Notes: generated from the letters alone by a model not told the origin. DNA of 64,000 nt from Polyodon spathula (GCF_017654505.1 NC_054535.1:83143603-83207602); one strand, 5' to 3'; shown: positions 48,445-60,066, counted from the first letter of the stretch. A program made the numbers and translations.

Positions 48445-48860
48445 AGTGCACATTAACTATCTGAACTGAATTAATAACCACACTTGATACTTGCTCTAAA
48501 AAGGATTAACTATTGCGGTTGTTGCTGCCCTTTGTAACCGAACTGTGTTTGTATACAAACTGCCTAGCCTTTGTGTGCACAGAGTAAGTTTTTTTCAATT
48601 GACATAACGACCAGTCCTGACAGACCTGATTGATATAAAAACATTTTTAAAAAACGTGCAACGTCAAGGTTGTTAACGTCGAACTAGTACGCATGCTTAG
48701 GCTGGCATGCTATTCTCACGCAGCATGACTTGGGCTGTATTATCTGCGCGTTGATGTGATACTGGAACCCGAATCACCTGACCCGATGCAGAGCTAGCGC
48801 AGCATGACATTAGTATAATAGCACAAAGAAATTCCAAACAATTAATACATGTTATATGTT

Positions 48861-49350
<490 letters not shown>

Positions 49351-49733
49351 TTAGAATATCCAATTATTTTTAGGCTTAGCTCACTGCTACCACCCCTCGC
49401 TGACTCGGGAGGGCGAAGATGAACACACATTGTCCTCCGAAGCGTGTGCCGTAAGCTGACCGCTTCTTTACCACTGCAGACTCACCTTGCAGCCACCTCA
49501 GAGCTACAGTGTCGGAGGAGAACGCAGCTCTGGGCAGCTTACAGGCAAGCCTGCAGCGCCGCCCTCCCCCAGGCATCGCTCGGCCAATTGTGTGCCACCC
49601 CCTGGGAGCGCACTTCCATGGTCGGCAGTGGAATAGCCTGTACTCAAACCAGTGACAACCAGGCTATAGTACACACCCTGCACTCCACGCAGAGCACCTT
49701 TACTGTATGTGCCACTTGGGAGCCCCCGGGAGA
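49351..49733 (-). mobile_element. tRNA-derived SINE, minus orientation
   Basis: On the minus strand the head is GGGGGCTCCCAAGTGGCACA with A-box spacing, and CACTGGTTTGAGTACAGGC is B-box-like. The body includes GTGGCACACAATTGGCCGAG, and the 3' end GCTAAGCCTAAAAATAATTG plus GATATTC is typical of a fish SINE tail. It shares the head and central region with the SINE at 47151-47326. It lies about 100 bases before the EGF4 exon. Confidence 0.82.
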
Positions 49734-49838
49734 AGTAGCGTTTAAACCAGACATAATCCAACTTCTTGGCAGCAGTGCTTTCACTTTATTACAATTCAAG
49801 GCAGAGTTTTTTTTTTAATAGACCCACTTCTGTTACAG

Positions 49839-49982
49839 CTACTCTAAATCAAACAAAAACAACGGACATCTGCAAACACTTACCCAACCTGTGCCTGAAT
49901 GGACGCTGCATCCCCACCCCAGCCGGCTACCGCTGCGAGTGTAACATGGGATTCAAGCAGGATGGGCGAGGCGAATGCTCAG
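49839..49982 (+). CDS. fbn2: Fibrillin-2 exon: EGF-like domain 4
   Basis: This 144-base exon encodes 48 residues of EGF4, which follows the glycine-rich hinge. Six EGF cysteines are present, but the domain lacks the DxDE calcium signature, reading TTDIC instead, as expected for the fourth non-calcium EGF domain. NQT near the start is an N-glycosylation sequon, in the same place as the LNQT of fibrillin-2. [19 protein letters not shown] is strongly conserved. The acceptor is CTTCTGTTACAG, about 100 bases downstream of a SINE insertion that ends near 49733. The donor is GTGAAG. Phase 1 on both sides. It corresponds to classical exon 11. Confidence 0.96.
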
Positions 49983-50707
49983 GTGAAGACATGGTCTTTT
50001 CACTAATAAACACTGAGTATCCTATAACCAGGTAGTTTTGCTTCTGGTGGGGAGGTGGAACGTCAATTCAGCAACAACCTTTCAAAATAATAATAATCCT
50101 GTCATATGAAAGTTTATGGTACAGGAAACTTGAAACAAAACATTTGCACCAGTATCTTACAGTAAGCATTGAACGTTCCATTCAACCTAAAACCAGACCC
50201 CTTATACAGTTCCATTTTTTTTTTTTTTAAATGCTAATAACTAAGAAAAGTGATCACTCCCAATCTGTTATCAGATTGTACAGCTATGGCCAAAAGTCTT
50301 GCATCACCCTATAGAATTACCAAATGTTGCTTTAGTCAAATGAAACCTGATGAATAATGTTATGTTAACATATTGAATTGCATACTGCTTTGTAGTTTTC
50401 CATGTACTTAATGGAAAACTGACAGAAATTGAAAACATGTGACAATTTGAAATCTAACATGAAATACTCTACTACTATTATGGCTTCTGGTAGCCTTTTG
50501 CGATATCATTTTGTAGTTTCTTTTATGTGATGTTAAATAAAATATCTAAATTATGTACATGTATTTTTTTTTTTTGGTTTAGTTATGTCACAATCCTAGA
50601 ATTCGAGGTAAATTCCGTAGCTGGATAGTTGCAGTTCATGCTTTGAAAATAGCCTAAATTTGGCATTGACACGTTAATAATTTCCAGCATTTTTCTTTTG
50701 TCAACAG
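49983..50707 (+). other. fbn2: Intron between EGF4 and cbEGF3
   Basis: 725 bases. Apart from a Tc1-type inverted-repeat scrap starting at 50281 and short T runs, nothing was recognised. Confidence 0.8.
50281..50320 (+). mobile_element. Tc1-type terminal repeat scrap
   Basis: CAGCTATGGCCAAAAGTCTT followed by GCATCACCCTATAGAATT is a Tc1-family left end after a TA-containing flank. It is the same terminal type as 37131-37168 in opposite orientation. No transposase part is nearby. Confidence 0.6.
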
Positions 50708-50827
50708 ATGTCGATGAATGCACCTCCAACCCCTGCACAAATGGAGACTGTGTCAACACACCTGGCTCTTATTACTGCAAGTGTCACCCTGGTTTCCAAA
50801 GAACACCCACCAAACAAGCCTGCATCG
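50708..50827 (+). CDS. fbn2: Fibrillin-2 exon: calcium-binding EGF domain 3
   Basis: This 120-base exon encodes cbEGF3, opening with DVDEC and having six cysteines. [20 protein letters not shown] followed by [10 protein letters not shown] is essentially the fibrillin-2 sequence as I recall it, and differs clearly from fibrillin-1 at the same place, so it supports the paralogue call. The asparagine and tyrosine of the cbEGF hydroxylation and calcium consensus are present in [10 protein letters not shown]. Acceptor TTTTGTCAACAG, donor GTGAGA, phase 1 on both sides. It begins an uninterrupted run of four cbEGF exons that ends at TB2. Confidence 0.97.
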
Positions 50828-51553
50828 GTGAGATACCCATTTTTGACATGTGGCTTGTATTAGCTGGTTATTCTAAAGGCCCCTTGTCCATGTGAGTTTG
50901 GAAGTGTGAGGCGGGGGGACCCGGCCGAGGCTCTGGGGTGAATGCCACAGCTCTTTACCAAACAAGTCCTTTGGGAATTTTAACTGCCACAGAGCCATCA
51001 ACACCTTCAGCAGCTGTCAGCACATCATAGGGCAGGTCTGTACTGAAGTGGGAGAACAATATCTAAGTTTGCAGTATGTGGAATTGGATCTCAAATGCGT
51101 CACCTACAGCGTACCAAAAAGGTAAACATGGAAATGCCCATGCTTTGTCCAGTGAAATCAGTTTTAATTGGTCCATGGGTTACCATTACATGTTCTCATG
51201 ACAAACAGCTCACTGTTCCGTGAAGCGTTTTAAATATGTAAGGAAAGGCAGCACCATTGTTTTGATATGAGCATGTTTGACGTTAGCTGTCAGCTGACAA
51301 ACACCCTGACAGAGTCACTGACTTCAATCCCTGTTCTCCTAATCAATAATAGACTGGTGGGTGAAAACATTTCTGCCACCATGTTAGTTACCTTCTTGCT
51401 TTGCACTGAATCACTGAAAATATTCTTAATTAAGTGCTCTTATGTACAGTTAAAAAAAAAAAAGACATTACCCATCTGAAATAGCAGGTACAGTCAAATA
51501 TTAAAAGCAATTTCTAAAGCATAACTTATATTTTTACTATTATGTTTTGGTAG
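50828..51553 (+). other. fbn2: Intron between cbEGF3 and cbEGF4
   Basis: 726 bases. A GC-richer block at about 50905-51120, with GGCGGGGGGACCCGGCCGAG near its start, differs in composition from the flanks and looks like part of a dispersed repeat, but I could not assign a family. Confidence 0.6.
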
Positions 51554-51679
51554 ATATTGATGAATGTCTTCAGAATGGAGTTCTATGTAAGAATGGTCGC
51601 TGTGTAAACACTGAAGGCAGTTTTCAGTGCATCTGCAATGCTGGCTTTGAGCTAACTTCTGATGGAAAAAACTGTGTCG
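51554..51679 (+). CDS. fbn2: Fibrillin-2 exon: calcium-binding EGF domain 4
   Basis: This 126-base exon encodes cbEGF4. It opens DIDEC, has six cysteines and contains the calcium-site stretch [32 protein letters not shown] and the end [10 protein letters not shown] match fibrillin-2. The acceptor TGTTTTGGTAG has a short, purine-interrupted polypyrimidine tract. The donor GTAAGC is strong. Phase 1 on both sides. It lies 726 bases after cbEGF3. A polyT run and a GGT microsatellite follow within 220 bases. It corresponds to classical exon 13. Confidence 0.97.
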
Positions 51680-51844
51680 GTAAGCAATTCCTTCTATCCA
51701 TTTTTTTTTTCCGATGCTGGTTTTCTCTTAATGTTATTTTTATTGCACTGATTCTTGTGAAATGGTATACTATGTACACATGTACTGGATTTATTGGTAT
51801 TGTAGAAATGGATTTTGACTGTATTTGTCAAGTAACAAAACCTT

Positions 51845-51892
51845 GTGGTGGTGGTGGTGGTGGTGGTGTGGGGGGTGGGGGGTCGGGGTGGT
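51845..51892. repeat. GGT microsatellite
   Basis: About nine GGT units passing into a G-rich run. Confidence 0.92.
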
Positions 51893-51999
51893 ATTATGTA
51901 GGAGTTTGATTCATTCACATAATACCATTTACCTGCTACGTTTTACTAGACCAGTTAAATTATCCATAATTATAATTTTGATTTAAGTTGAATGATTAT

Positions 52000-52814
52000 T
52001 AGGGCTAGAAGTTTGTCACGGAAAATTTGTACGTAAATCACAGAGCAGTCACAGTCAATGCATTCAAAATCACGGAGAAAATGACAGCGGGAGAATAAAG
52101 TCACAGGGATCAAAAAGTAAATAAAATAACTGTCTTTAATAAAAGCATATTGTGGCACCTGGTGCGCACAGGTTCAGCAAAGAAGGAAGAGACGAGCAAA
52201 TGAAATTTCAATGTGTTTTTTATTTGCTCTGCAACTTTGACTATATAACAGTAGTATTTATAAGCGCTGAACTAAGCAGAGAATAAAGACACAAACAGGG
52301 GAAAGGGTAAGCAGACGAGAAGCATAACACACTTTGGGGGCGAGAAATACACACATGACGATAACACAAAGAGGGTGTAGGGCAGACAAGAGACATATAT
52401 ATTAAATTAAGTGCAATTAAACAATCATTTCAATTAAAAAGAGAAAACTGTTCAATGTATGTCCCGCAGCGAATGCTGGCAGTTAGTATAGTATACACAC
52501 ACACACACACAAAATTATGAACTGTTAACATAACTTTCAAGAAGTATTTAATCGAAGAGCTTAGTTTGACTCAGAACAAAGTTGGAGGTAGTTCAACTAT
52601 GTAATTATTTATTTGAATTAATAAATGATAAATGCATTTTTTTAAATGCGAAATTTAATGTTAATGAGAAACACTTTCCAATAAAATCACATACAGATTG
52701 AACACAATTTACTAACATCCCCACAAGTCACACACATCAGCAGAAATCGCGGACACTAGCAAAAGTCACTGAATCTGTGACACCCGCAACCACCGTGACT
52801 AAATCCCAGCCCTA
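52000..52814. mobile_element. hAT-like non-autonomous element C
   Basis: The ends are TAGGGCTAGAAGTTTGTCAC and, at the right, GTGACTAAATCCCAGCCCTA, imperfect inverted repeats. The flanks ATGATTAT (51992-51999) and ATGATAAT (52815-52822) form an 8-bp target duplication with one mismatch. The inner ends carry repeated TCAC/GTGA motifs such as AATCACGGAGAAAATGACAG. No transposase. A short CA repeat lies at 52494-52511. Confidence 0.85.
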
Positions 52815-53016
52815 ATGATAATAAATGAACACTTCCAGTAATTTAAAAACATGTAAATATAACTAACACTTTTATGACAAAGTGTTACTTATAGGAAAGT
52901 AGATTTATAAAACTTTGCATGTGTGTCCTTTTACCTGTCCCGGTACAATGATCCTTTGAGCAACTGTGACGTCTGGTTACTGTGAAAGTCTTAGCCAGGC
53001 TTTTGATTTCTCTCAG

Positions 53017-53139
53017 ATCATGATGAATGTGCCACCACCAACATGTGTCTGAATGGAATGTGCATCAATGAAGATGGAAGTTTCAAGTGCATCTGCAAAC
53101 CTGGCTTTGCCCTGGCTTCGAATGGGCGCTACTGCACAG
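53017..53139 (+). CDS. fbn2: Fibrillin-2 exon: calcium-binding EGF domain 5
   Basis: This 123-base exon encodes cbEGF5. Its calcium signature reads DHDEC, with histidine between the acidic residues, as in fibrillin-2 at this position. Six cysteines are spaced normally, and [20 protein letters not shown] is almost invariant across vertebrate fibrillins. The acceptor is TTTGATTTCTCTCAG and the donor GTATGT. Phase 1 on both sides. A hAT-like element ends about 200 bases upstream, at 52814. The exon lies 367 bases before cbEGF6, the shortest intron in the window. Confidence 0.97.
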
Positions 53140-54193
53140 GTATGTGTGCAAGCGTAACTGCAAAAACTAGAGCATCACAGTACTTCTTTAAGGTTAGAAG
53201 ATGACTTCTTTCTGAGAGAGCTAAGAGTGATGCACATGAAGCATTTCTCTTGTATGCTAATATTGTTTTGTTTAATAAAATATGGGCTTCGATGATGTCC
53301 ACATCCTGGTTAAATGAATTTCAAAAAATACATTAAAGTGAATGGAATTTAGTTTGCAGCTGGATGCTCTGATTTAAAGTACTTGCACACTACAAAGCAT
53401 TTTCATTTTTTCCACTTCTAGGTGACACTTCAAGTGAGTAAAGTAACTCACAGTGTGACAAGATTGTGTCCTTTTTGGTTCTTGACTCCTGTTCTTTTTG
53501 CCTCAGATATTGATGAATGTCACACCACGGGGATCTGCATGAATGGCCGTTGTATTAACACTGAAGGCTCGTTCAGGTGTGAATGCCTTGCAGGTCTGGC
53601 CGTTGGGGTAGATGGCAGATTCTGTGTTGGTAAGTGAGCAGTCCTTAGGCCTATTCCCTGACGCTGATGGTACAAATTGTTGTCTAATTCAAAGCTGACT
53701 GGTATTTACAAAAAAATAATAATAATAAAAGAGTCACTGGATCAATTAAAGACAGATATAGATTCCATTAAAAATGTATGAATCGTGCTTGTTACTGGTA
53801 TTCCAAGAGCTCAGTAATGTGCCTTTCATTTTGCTGGAAAGCATGCACAGTAACGTAATAGGGAGACCTATTTTTTATTTATGTTATTTTTTTTTATTTA
53901 CATTGTGAAACCAGGATATCATTTTCAGGAAGGCCCTGCATTTGTATGACTGAAATTTGTGGCTGACCTAAATGAATGCAAAGTAAAACACAATGTTGTA
54001 AGGCAATGCTCACAGTAATCTTAAGTTCCACTGAAACTGTTATTCAGTATTATCAGCCTGTCTAGGTCAACACCATAATAAAGTAGTTGTATTTTGTTAT
54101 AAAACAAGCTTGATATTGTGAAAAACCTTTACCGCTACAGATTTCAAATACATGGTAAATAAACACAATTATTTTTATTGTCCCCAATTCTAG
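53140..54193 (+). other. fbn2: Introns on both sides of cbEGF6 (outside 53507-53629)
   Basis: The intron before cbEGF6 (53140-53506) and the one after it (53630-54193) are short and AT-rich. Neither holds a recognised repeat beyond short A and T runs. Confidence 0.8.
53507..53629 (+). CDS. fbn2: Fibrillin-2 exon: calcium-binding EGF domain 6
   Basis: This 123-base exon encodes cbEGF6, directly before TB2. It opens DIDEC and has six cysteines. [19 protein letters not shown] and the end [11 protein letters not shown] are diagnostic of this fibrillin position. In the family this domain packs against TB2. Acceptor TTCTTTTTGCCTCAG, donor GTAAGT, phase 1 on both sides, no stop in frame. It corresponds to classical exon 15. 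Confidence 0.97.
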
Positions 54194-54346
54194 ACACACA
54201 CATGCGCAGCACTTGCTATGGAGCCATCAAGAAGGGAGTCTGTGTCCGGCCGTTCCCAGGAGCAGTCACCAAGTCTGAGTGCTGCTGCGCCAACGCGGAT
54301 TACAGCTTCGGAGAGCCGTGTCAGCCCTGCCCAGCTAAAAACTCAG
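54194..54346 (+). CDS. fbn2: Fibrillin-2 exon: TB domain 2, first part
   Basis: This 153-base exon encodes most of TB2. [20 protein letters not shown] is followed by the TB cysteine triplet in [11 protein letters not shown] and by [13 protein letters not shown]. Seven of eight TB cysteines are here, and the eighth is in the next exon. [18 protein letters not shown] is fibrillin-2-like, where fibrillin-1 has a YKRGQC-type sequence. The acceptor CCCAATTCTAG has a modest polypyrimidine tract. The donor is GTAAAT. Phase 1 on both sides. It corresponds to classical exon 16. Confidence 0.97.
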
Positions 54347-55707
54347 GTAAATAGCATTATTTATTATTTATTATTAATTATTGTTATTTTGGACTACACC
54401 AGCCACCACTTCCACTCTTATGGGGGCTGCCGTAACTGCACAGTCCAAGTTTTTAAAATCAGCATATCCGCATTTTATCCATGTATGCGTAGATGAAGAG
54501 ATATTAAAACATTTGCCAGACATGGCCAACAATACAGGCATTTGTAACAGCACTGCCAGTAAGCCAGTCTACACTGACAATTACATTGAAATAACCTACA
54601 CTTTCCAGAATCTTATTTACTGGGTTTAGTTTAGTTCTACCATGTTCTGTATTTCGCTTTAAATAACAGTTTTCGATAACACTGTCTGGTATCTAAATTC
54701 TGTATTTCACTATTGACTTCTTACAAAAGCAGTTGGGCAGGATATTGTCTGAGGTACTAGCTATCCCATGACTTTTGTGCATGCTCAGCACAAGTATCAT
54801 TACATGACAGTACACTGGTGATACAGGGGAGGCTGGCCTCCTCTATGAAAAAAAAATCAAATGTGATTCATGCAATATTAACTTGTTTCTAGGGTCAGGT
54901 GACCGTTGGCAACTTGCATTAGAGTATATTGGAGTTAGGGAAAAACAACAGAGCTGTGCCTCCACCTAACTGTATAGTGTGAATTGAAGGTGTTGGTGTA
55001 ATCATCATTATCATCCTACTACTATATTAGTAGTAGTAGTAGTCGTAGTAGTAGTACATGTAGTATAAGGATGTATAAGTATAATGATGGTGATGATGAT
55101 GAATATTATGATATTTTTGGGGAGGCACTGCCTCCCTTGCCTCCTCTAAGGAGGCTCTACTGCTTGTGAGGTAAAATGAAGAGATACTTCACAGAATGTC
55201 AGCTGCAGTTATGTATGCTTTTATATGGTTGTTTCTGCTTAGTAACTATTCCAGGAAAAGATAGACAAGCTGCTTAACCCTTGGCACACACTATCATTTT
55301 TGAAATCCTGATAACAACTGGCAAAATAGTTCAATGTTTATCGTTTGTTTTATGAGATTTTCACTCAGAAACATTTGTCTGGCACCAACGAAACTCAGAA
55401 AAATGCATCTGTGTGTTTGAGTTTGGATCACCCTTACATTCCTTTTAGGCTTTGAGAGATAATACAACTTAAGAAGACAGGGCCTAAAGTTCTACACAGA
55501 AGATCAGGTACTCAGCATGTGGTTTCAAAGGACTGCACTGTTTTATTTCTGAGAATTACTTGAGTACAAACAGTAAATCGGTGTAGCACAGTAAAGTGCA
55601 CTTCTCAATAACACCTAGAGTGCACACCTAGTATTCTTTAAATTGTAACTGTAAAATGCTCAAGAAATTGTAAGTCAAGGTTCTAATTTCTGATCATTTT
55701 CTTGCAG
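54347..55707 (+). other. fbn2: Intron within TB2
   Basis: About 1.4 kb splitting the TB2 domain between its seventh and eighth cysteines. It contains a short possible hAT-like MITE (54824-55163) with internal AGT and GAT triplet runs. Nothing else recognised. Confidence 0.75.
54824..55163. mobile_element. Possible short hAT-like MITE
   Basis: CAGGGGAGGCTGGCCTCCTC at the left and GCCTCCTCTAAGGAGGCTCT at the right form a partial inverted repeat with palindromic GGAGGC/GCCTCC motifs. Internal triplet runs (AGT near 55028, GAT near 55085) are present. The target duplication is weak (5 of 8), so the call is tentative. Confidence 0.4.
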
Positions 55708-55761
55708 CTGAATTTCAAGCACTCTGTGGCAGTGGAATTGGATTCTCAGTGGATGGAACAG
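55708..55761 (+). CDS. fbn2: Fibrillin-2 exon: TB domain 2, second part
   Basis: This 54-base exon is the smallest in the window and too short to show as an open frame. It encodes 18 residues that complete TB2: EFQALC provides the eighth cysteine and GSGIGFSVDGT forms the linker to cbEGF7. It was found from the conserved fibrillin order and confirmed by the acceptor CATTTTCTTGCAG, the donor GTAAAA and phase-1 joins on both sides. Skipping it would keep the frame but remove one TB cysteine. It corresponds to classical exon 17. Confidence 0.94.
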
Positions 55762-56523
55762 GTAAAATAATTCTACATTTTAATATTACTGTAATACCTG
55801 AACAATACTTTTCCGATAAACTTTGGTGTCTTTTTATACATGGTGGTGGTGTGAGACTCATGCATAATAAGATTGGGTGGTGATGCGAGGCAAGTGTATA
55901 ATAAGATTGCCCTTGTAAAATAAGGTTAATGTTAAAATTGTGAACTAAACTCTAACACCACTAAATGAACACAACAAAACACCATCAATACCAAAACAAG
56001 CAACAGTGGTCTTCAGATTTCAAGTTTTATCTGCAGAAAATAATAAGCTACATACATTTAGTAAGAAATGACCTCAGACACGCACTCTCCGTGGGCAGTG
56101 TGGAGTGAGAAAGCAGAGCCTCTTGAATGATGAGGACGTCGCTCCACCGTCCAAAAAAGTCGACAATTTTCTTAGTAATAATGCATTTTCCATGCCCAGC
56201 ATCCACAAATAGGGTAATAAAAAACAAAATACTGAAGTTTAAAATTGATGAAAAACACATTTGTTTTACAATTTGTTTTTAATTGTGTTTGTTATTCTCA
56301 ACCCTTTTTCAGTTTTTAAAAATAATCACAGCTATTTCTACAATTTCTGTATTCTTCGTCACCATGTATTATAACAACTTGTGAACACCAAAACTGGACA
56401 TACAAGGCTGTAATTTTATCTTGTGTTTCTGGTGACATGGATAAATAACTTGAGCTAATACACTCATGATTTATGTTACTGGAAACCCAAGGTAGAATTG
56501 TGCCTTATGCACAGTTGGGCATA

Positions 56524-56579
<56 letters not shown>

Positions 56580-56888
56580 TATTATTATTATTAGTATTAT
56601 TAGTATTATTATTATTATTATTATTGTTATTATTATTAAAATACTAATAAATAATCCTATAATATCATAATAATATCATCATCATATTATCATAATATCA
56701 TATCTATAATATAATAATCAGCATCAATAATCTATAATAATATCATCATCATCATATATAATAATATCATCATCATAATAAAATATCATATCATCATAGC
56801 ATCATCAGTAATAATCATAATAATCATATCATCAGTATATTATTATTAGTAGTATTATTAGTAGTAGTATTAGTAGTATTATTAGTAG

Positions 56889-56922
<34 letters not shown>

Positions 56923-57178
56923 TATAGTATATATAGTAGTATCATCATTATATATCAGTAATAAGTATCAGATCATCATATAGTATAGTATCATAGATCA
57001 TCATAATCATCTAATCATCATATAATAATATCATATCATAATAATAATAATAATATATAATAATCTATCATCATAGTATTTAGCAGTCATATAATATAAT
57101 ATCAATCATTAATCATCACATCATCATCATCATCATAATCTATTAGTATTATTAGTAGTAGTATTATGGTATTATTAT

Positions 57179-57224
<46 letters not shown>

Positions 57225-57631
57225 TAGTATTAGTATTAGTATTATTATTAGTAGTAGTATTATTATTAGTATTATTATTAGTAGTAGTCGTAGTAGTAGT
57301 AGTAGTAGTCACTTTTATTCACTTATAGGTCTCAAATGTTCAGTTTTGAAAGAAACACATGTTACATTAAATATGCATTTTTATTTTAAATGCAACATCT
57401 GGTACTACACTGGGTTAAATAAAGTTCTCAGATTGCTTGCCTTGTCTTCCAGGAAATCTGGTACTCCTTTACTTCTGAGGTCATTTCACCCAGCAGTGTC
57501 CTCTGGGTAAAAGCATCTTGCTGACTGCAAAGCATGTCAGTCATATGGAATTATTTTGTTAGCTGCAATCACTTTAATAGTCGCTCTGTCTTTGTTTTGT
57601 TTTTTTTTGTCTGTCCTGCTTTTTCCGATAG
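55762..57631 (+). other. fbn2: Intron between TB2 and cbEGF7
   Basis: About 1.9 kb, of which about 0.8 kb is a compound trinucleotide-repeat tract (56523-57310). A local duplication around GATTGGGTGGTGATGCGAGG near 55870 is minor. No other element recognised. Confidence 0.8.
56523..57310. repeat. Compound trinucleotide-repeat tract
   Basis: Almost 800 bases consist of ATT/TTA runs (56523-56637), then ATC/TCA-rich sequence interspersed with ATAATA (56640-56840), then AGT/TAT mixtures (56840-56945), more TCA-rich sequence (56945-57145) and finally pure AGT and ATT runs (57150-57310). It looks like repeated expansion and decay of triplets that differ by one base. Confidence 0.93.
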
Positions 57632-57757
57632 ATATCAATGAGTGTGCCTTGGATCCTGATATCTGCTCCAATGGAGTCTGTGAAAACCTCCGTGGCAGCT
57701 TCCGTTGTATCTGTAACATTGGCTATGAATCTGATGCCACTGGCAAGAACTGTGTCG
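57632..57757 (+). CDS. fbn2: Fibrillin-2 exon: calcium-binding EGF domain 7
   Basis: This 126-base exon encodes cbEGF7, opening DINEC with six cysteines. [20 protein letters not shown] is conserved in all fibrillins, and the end [11 protein letters not shown] is normal. The acceptor is CTTTTTCCGATAG, with a purine near the site. The donor is GTGAGT. Phase 1 on both sides. A trinucleotide-repeat tract of about 0.8 kb ends about 320 bases upstream, which may affect the stability of this intron. It corresponds to classical exon 18. Confidence 0.97.
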
Positions 57758-59940
57758 GTGAGTGAAACTGTGTTTACCAGCCAGAAATACAATGTACTTA
57801 GATCTCCAGTCAGTTTAATACAAAAAATTACTCTGCCAACCACCCTGTGAAAAGGACATTTCAGAGAAAATTTGTTTCAAATCAGCGTCTTCAATCCGGA
57901 AGTCAATCTCCTTAGAAAGTTTTTTTTTTTTTTTTTTCATTAATTCAAATGTTTTAATGGCAGTACAGTGTCGAGCATTATTGAAATAAGGGAACGTGGC
58001 ACTGTAATTAGATTAATTTAGGGATAATAGATGGCCAGTATGGCTCACTTCTGAATCACGAGTGCTTTATAAAACCAGCCTTAAATTGGCAAAATTCAAT
58101 TTGAATTTCGTTAGAGATCAAATCACAATTTAGAATGTGTCAGCATATAGAATTTTAAGTATGTATTTGTTTGTGTTATTATTTACTTTGGATGCTCTGC
58201 ATGTATGTAGAGCAACAGGCAACCTAGACAAGTTTCAATATTGTATCATTCATACAATAAAAATATCATCTCAGATGTATCCTTGAAGGAGCTTTAACTA
58301 ATCTGTCATCACAATAATAGCTATTTAGAGCTTTTTTGAAAGAGTCGATTGATTGTTTCATTCTGATTCTCAAAACCATATTATTAATAGTATATCTGGT
58401 TACAAAGGACTTTCTGTACATAACTTGACATGCATATGAAGATGCACAGTAAAACTGATCTTGGGGTGTGCCCAGTTCATGTATTATGCATTTTTCTCTA
58501 TTTAAAGTATTATGGATTTTCTTGTTGTTACTGCATCTTGTAAAGCACTTTTTGATGGTGGTCCACTATGAAAGGCGCTATATAGTAAAAAATGGATTGC
58601 TTGATTGGGGTTAGAATGTCATTTAAAGCTTTTTTAAAAGGTTAATAAATTGCATATTTTATATGGCATTATCAAAAGTTAGAACAAGAACAGCATTCCA
58701 CAATGAATCAAGTGAGATGGTGTGCAATACTGTAAATTGCTTATGAAAAGACTGACAGACAAGCCTCACAGTATGTTAGTAAGTTAATATGAACTGGCCG
58801 ACATTTTGCACATCTCTTGGTTCAAGTTATGTTTATAAAAGCTATATATTCATATACAGAATCCAGTTCAAATGAAAGCCACTGTCTCTCCTTAGGAACT
58901 TCAGTCTGCTGTACTGGTTTGTTTTCTTGGGCCTACAAGGAGCAGTGCATTCGTATACAATTAAGAATTAAAATCAGACTAGCTGCATAGTTCACCTCAT
59001 CCCTCTTCAGTGACCCCTGCTGGTCAAGTTCTCGGCAGACCTGGCAGAGACTTCCCAGGATAGGCAAACAAGTTGAAAGTGGAAAAAATTGTTTGGTATG
59101 ATTTTAATGGCACACATTTCTGTAGGATGAGATTAGCTCATACATCGGGTTGCTTTGCTGCATCTGTTTGACACTCAGGCAAAAAAAATAAAATAAAATC
59201 CTTCCCACTGACAATTGTCAAATGTTATTTCTTCAAATAAAGTCCAGACTTTTCCATTTCCAATGGATTTCATAGACCCTGCCCTGATCCAGCTGCAGAC
59301 TGTATTGTGTGACATGTATATAATCTTACAAATTCATTTTATTTTCATTTTAGATTTATGTCACTGCGTGGACATAATAGCGGAACCAATGATAAATATA
59401 TAATAAGACAACATGTTGCTCATAATTGGCAAATAGAGAAAGATAATATTGCTTATAAAAATACATTTTCAGTGTAGACTTAAGATTGTCTGCCAAGGTT
59501 TGTAGACTTATAGTAAGCAGTGGAGAGCTAAGCAGACAGAGGCCTTTTGTTCTTTATATGACACCGTGAGCTGTTACCAAATGGATAAGAGTACTGTATT
59601 TGAGACTGCTCTGTGTCAGGGTTAGAAAAACGTTTGCTCTTGGGTTATTTCTTAGTGTATTTATCCAGGTTAGCCAGTGTGGTTGTACTTGTCCCAGGTT
59701 TTAAAAAAAAGGAAATATGAATACAGTACAGTACATACACAGCTCTAGTATCTGTTTGTAGAATGTGTTTTGGAAGAGACGCTCAACGTAAGATACTAAA
59801 GTTTAAATAGTCAGGCCCAGTGCGAGTACTATTCTGAGTCATCGTTTACAATAATTTAAAAAAACAGACCTTCCGTCCTGGGGAGTGTAGACAGCGTATT
59901 CGTTTCTTCAAGGTGCTTAATGAGCTTGTTTCTTTTTCAG
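57758..59940 (+). other. fbn2: Intron between cbEGF7 and cbEGF8
   Basis: About 2.2 kb of AT-rich intron. The only recognised piece is a short repeat tail at about 58535-58610. Confidence 0.75.
58535..58610 (+). mobile_element. SINE/LINE 3'-tail fragment
   Basis: GATGGTGGTCCACTATGAAA followed by GGCGCTATATAGTAAAAAAT and GATTGCTTGATTG resembles a widely dispersed fish repeat tail that ends in GATT units. Only the tail is present. Confidence 0.45.
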
Positions 59941-60066
59941 ACATTGACGAGTGTGCAGTGAACCGGCTGCTCTGTGATAATGGACTGTGCCGGAATATGC
60001 CTGGCAGCTACAGTTGTACCTGCCCCAAGGGTTACGTCTTCAGACAAGACTCAGAGACTTGTGAAG
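59941..60066 (+). CDS. fbn2: Fibrillin-2 exon: calcium-binding EGF domain 8
   Basis: This 126-base exon encodes cbEGF8. It opens DIDEC and contains six cysteines. [20 protein letters not shown] and the end [11 protein letters not shown] are closest to fibrillin-2. A methionine stands in NMPGSY where many orthologues have threonine, a conservative local change. Acceptor TTGTTTCTTTTTCAG, donor GTGAGA, phase 1 on both sides. It corresponds to classical exon 19. Confidence 0.97.

Larger units (their letters stand above)
51680..53016 (+). other. fbn2: Intron between cbEGF4 and cbEGF5
   Basis: About 1.3 kb, mostly a hAT-like element (52000-52814) preceded by a GGT microsatellite (51845-51892). The remaining sequence shows nothing recognisable. 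Confidence 0.8.

Noticed and set aside
49444..49818. A 124-codon open frame next to the EGF4 exon as an alternative coding exon
   Set aside because: It is antisense SINE sequence; the true EGF4 reading uses the acceptor at 49838.
51547..51909. Extended open frame past cbEGF4 into the GGT repeat as coding sequence
   Set aside because: The donor GTAAGC at 51680 ends the exon at the normal place; the glycine run is a translated microsatellite.
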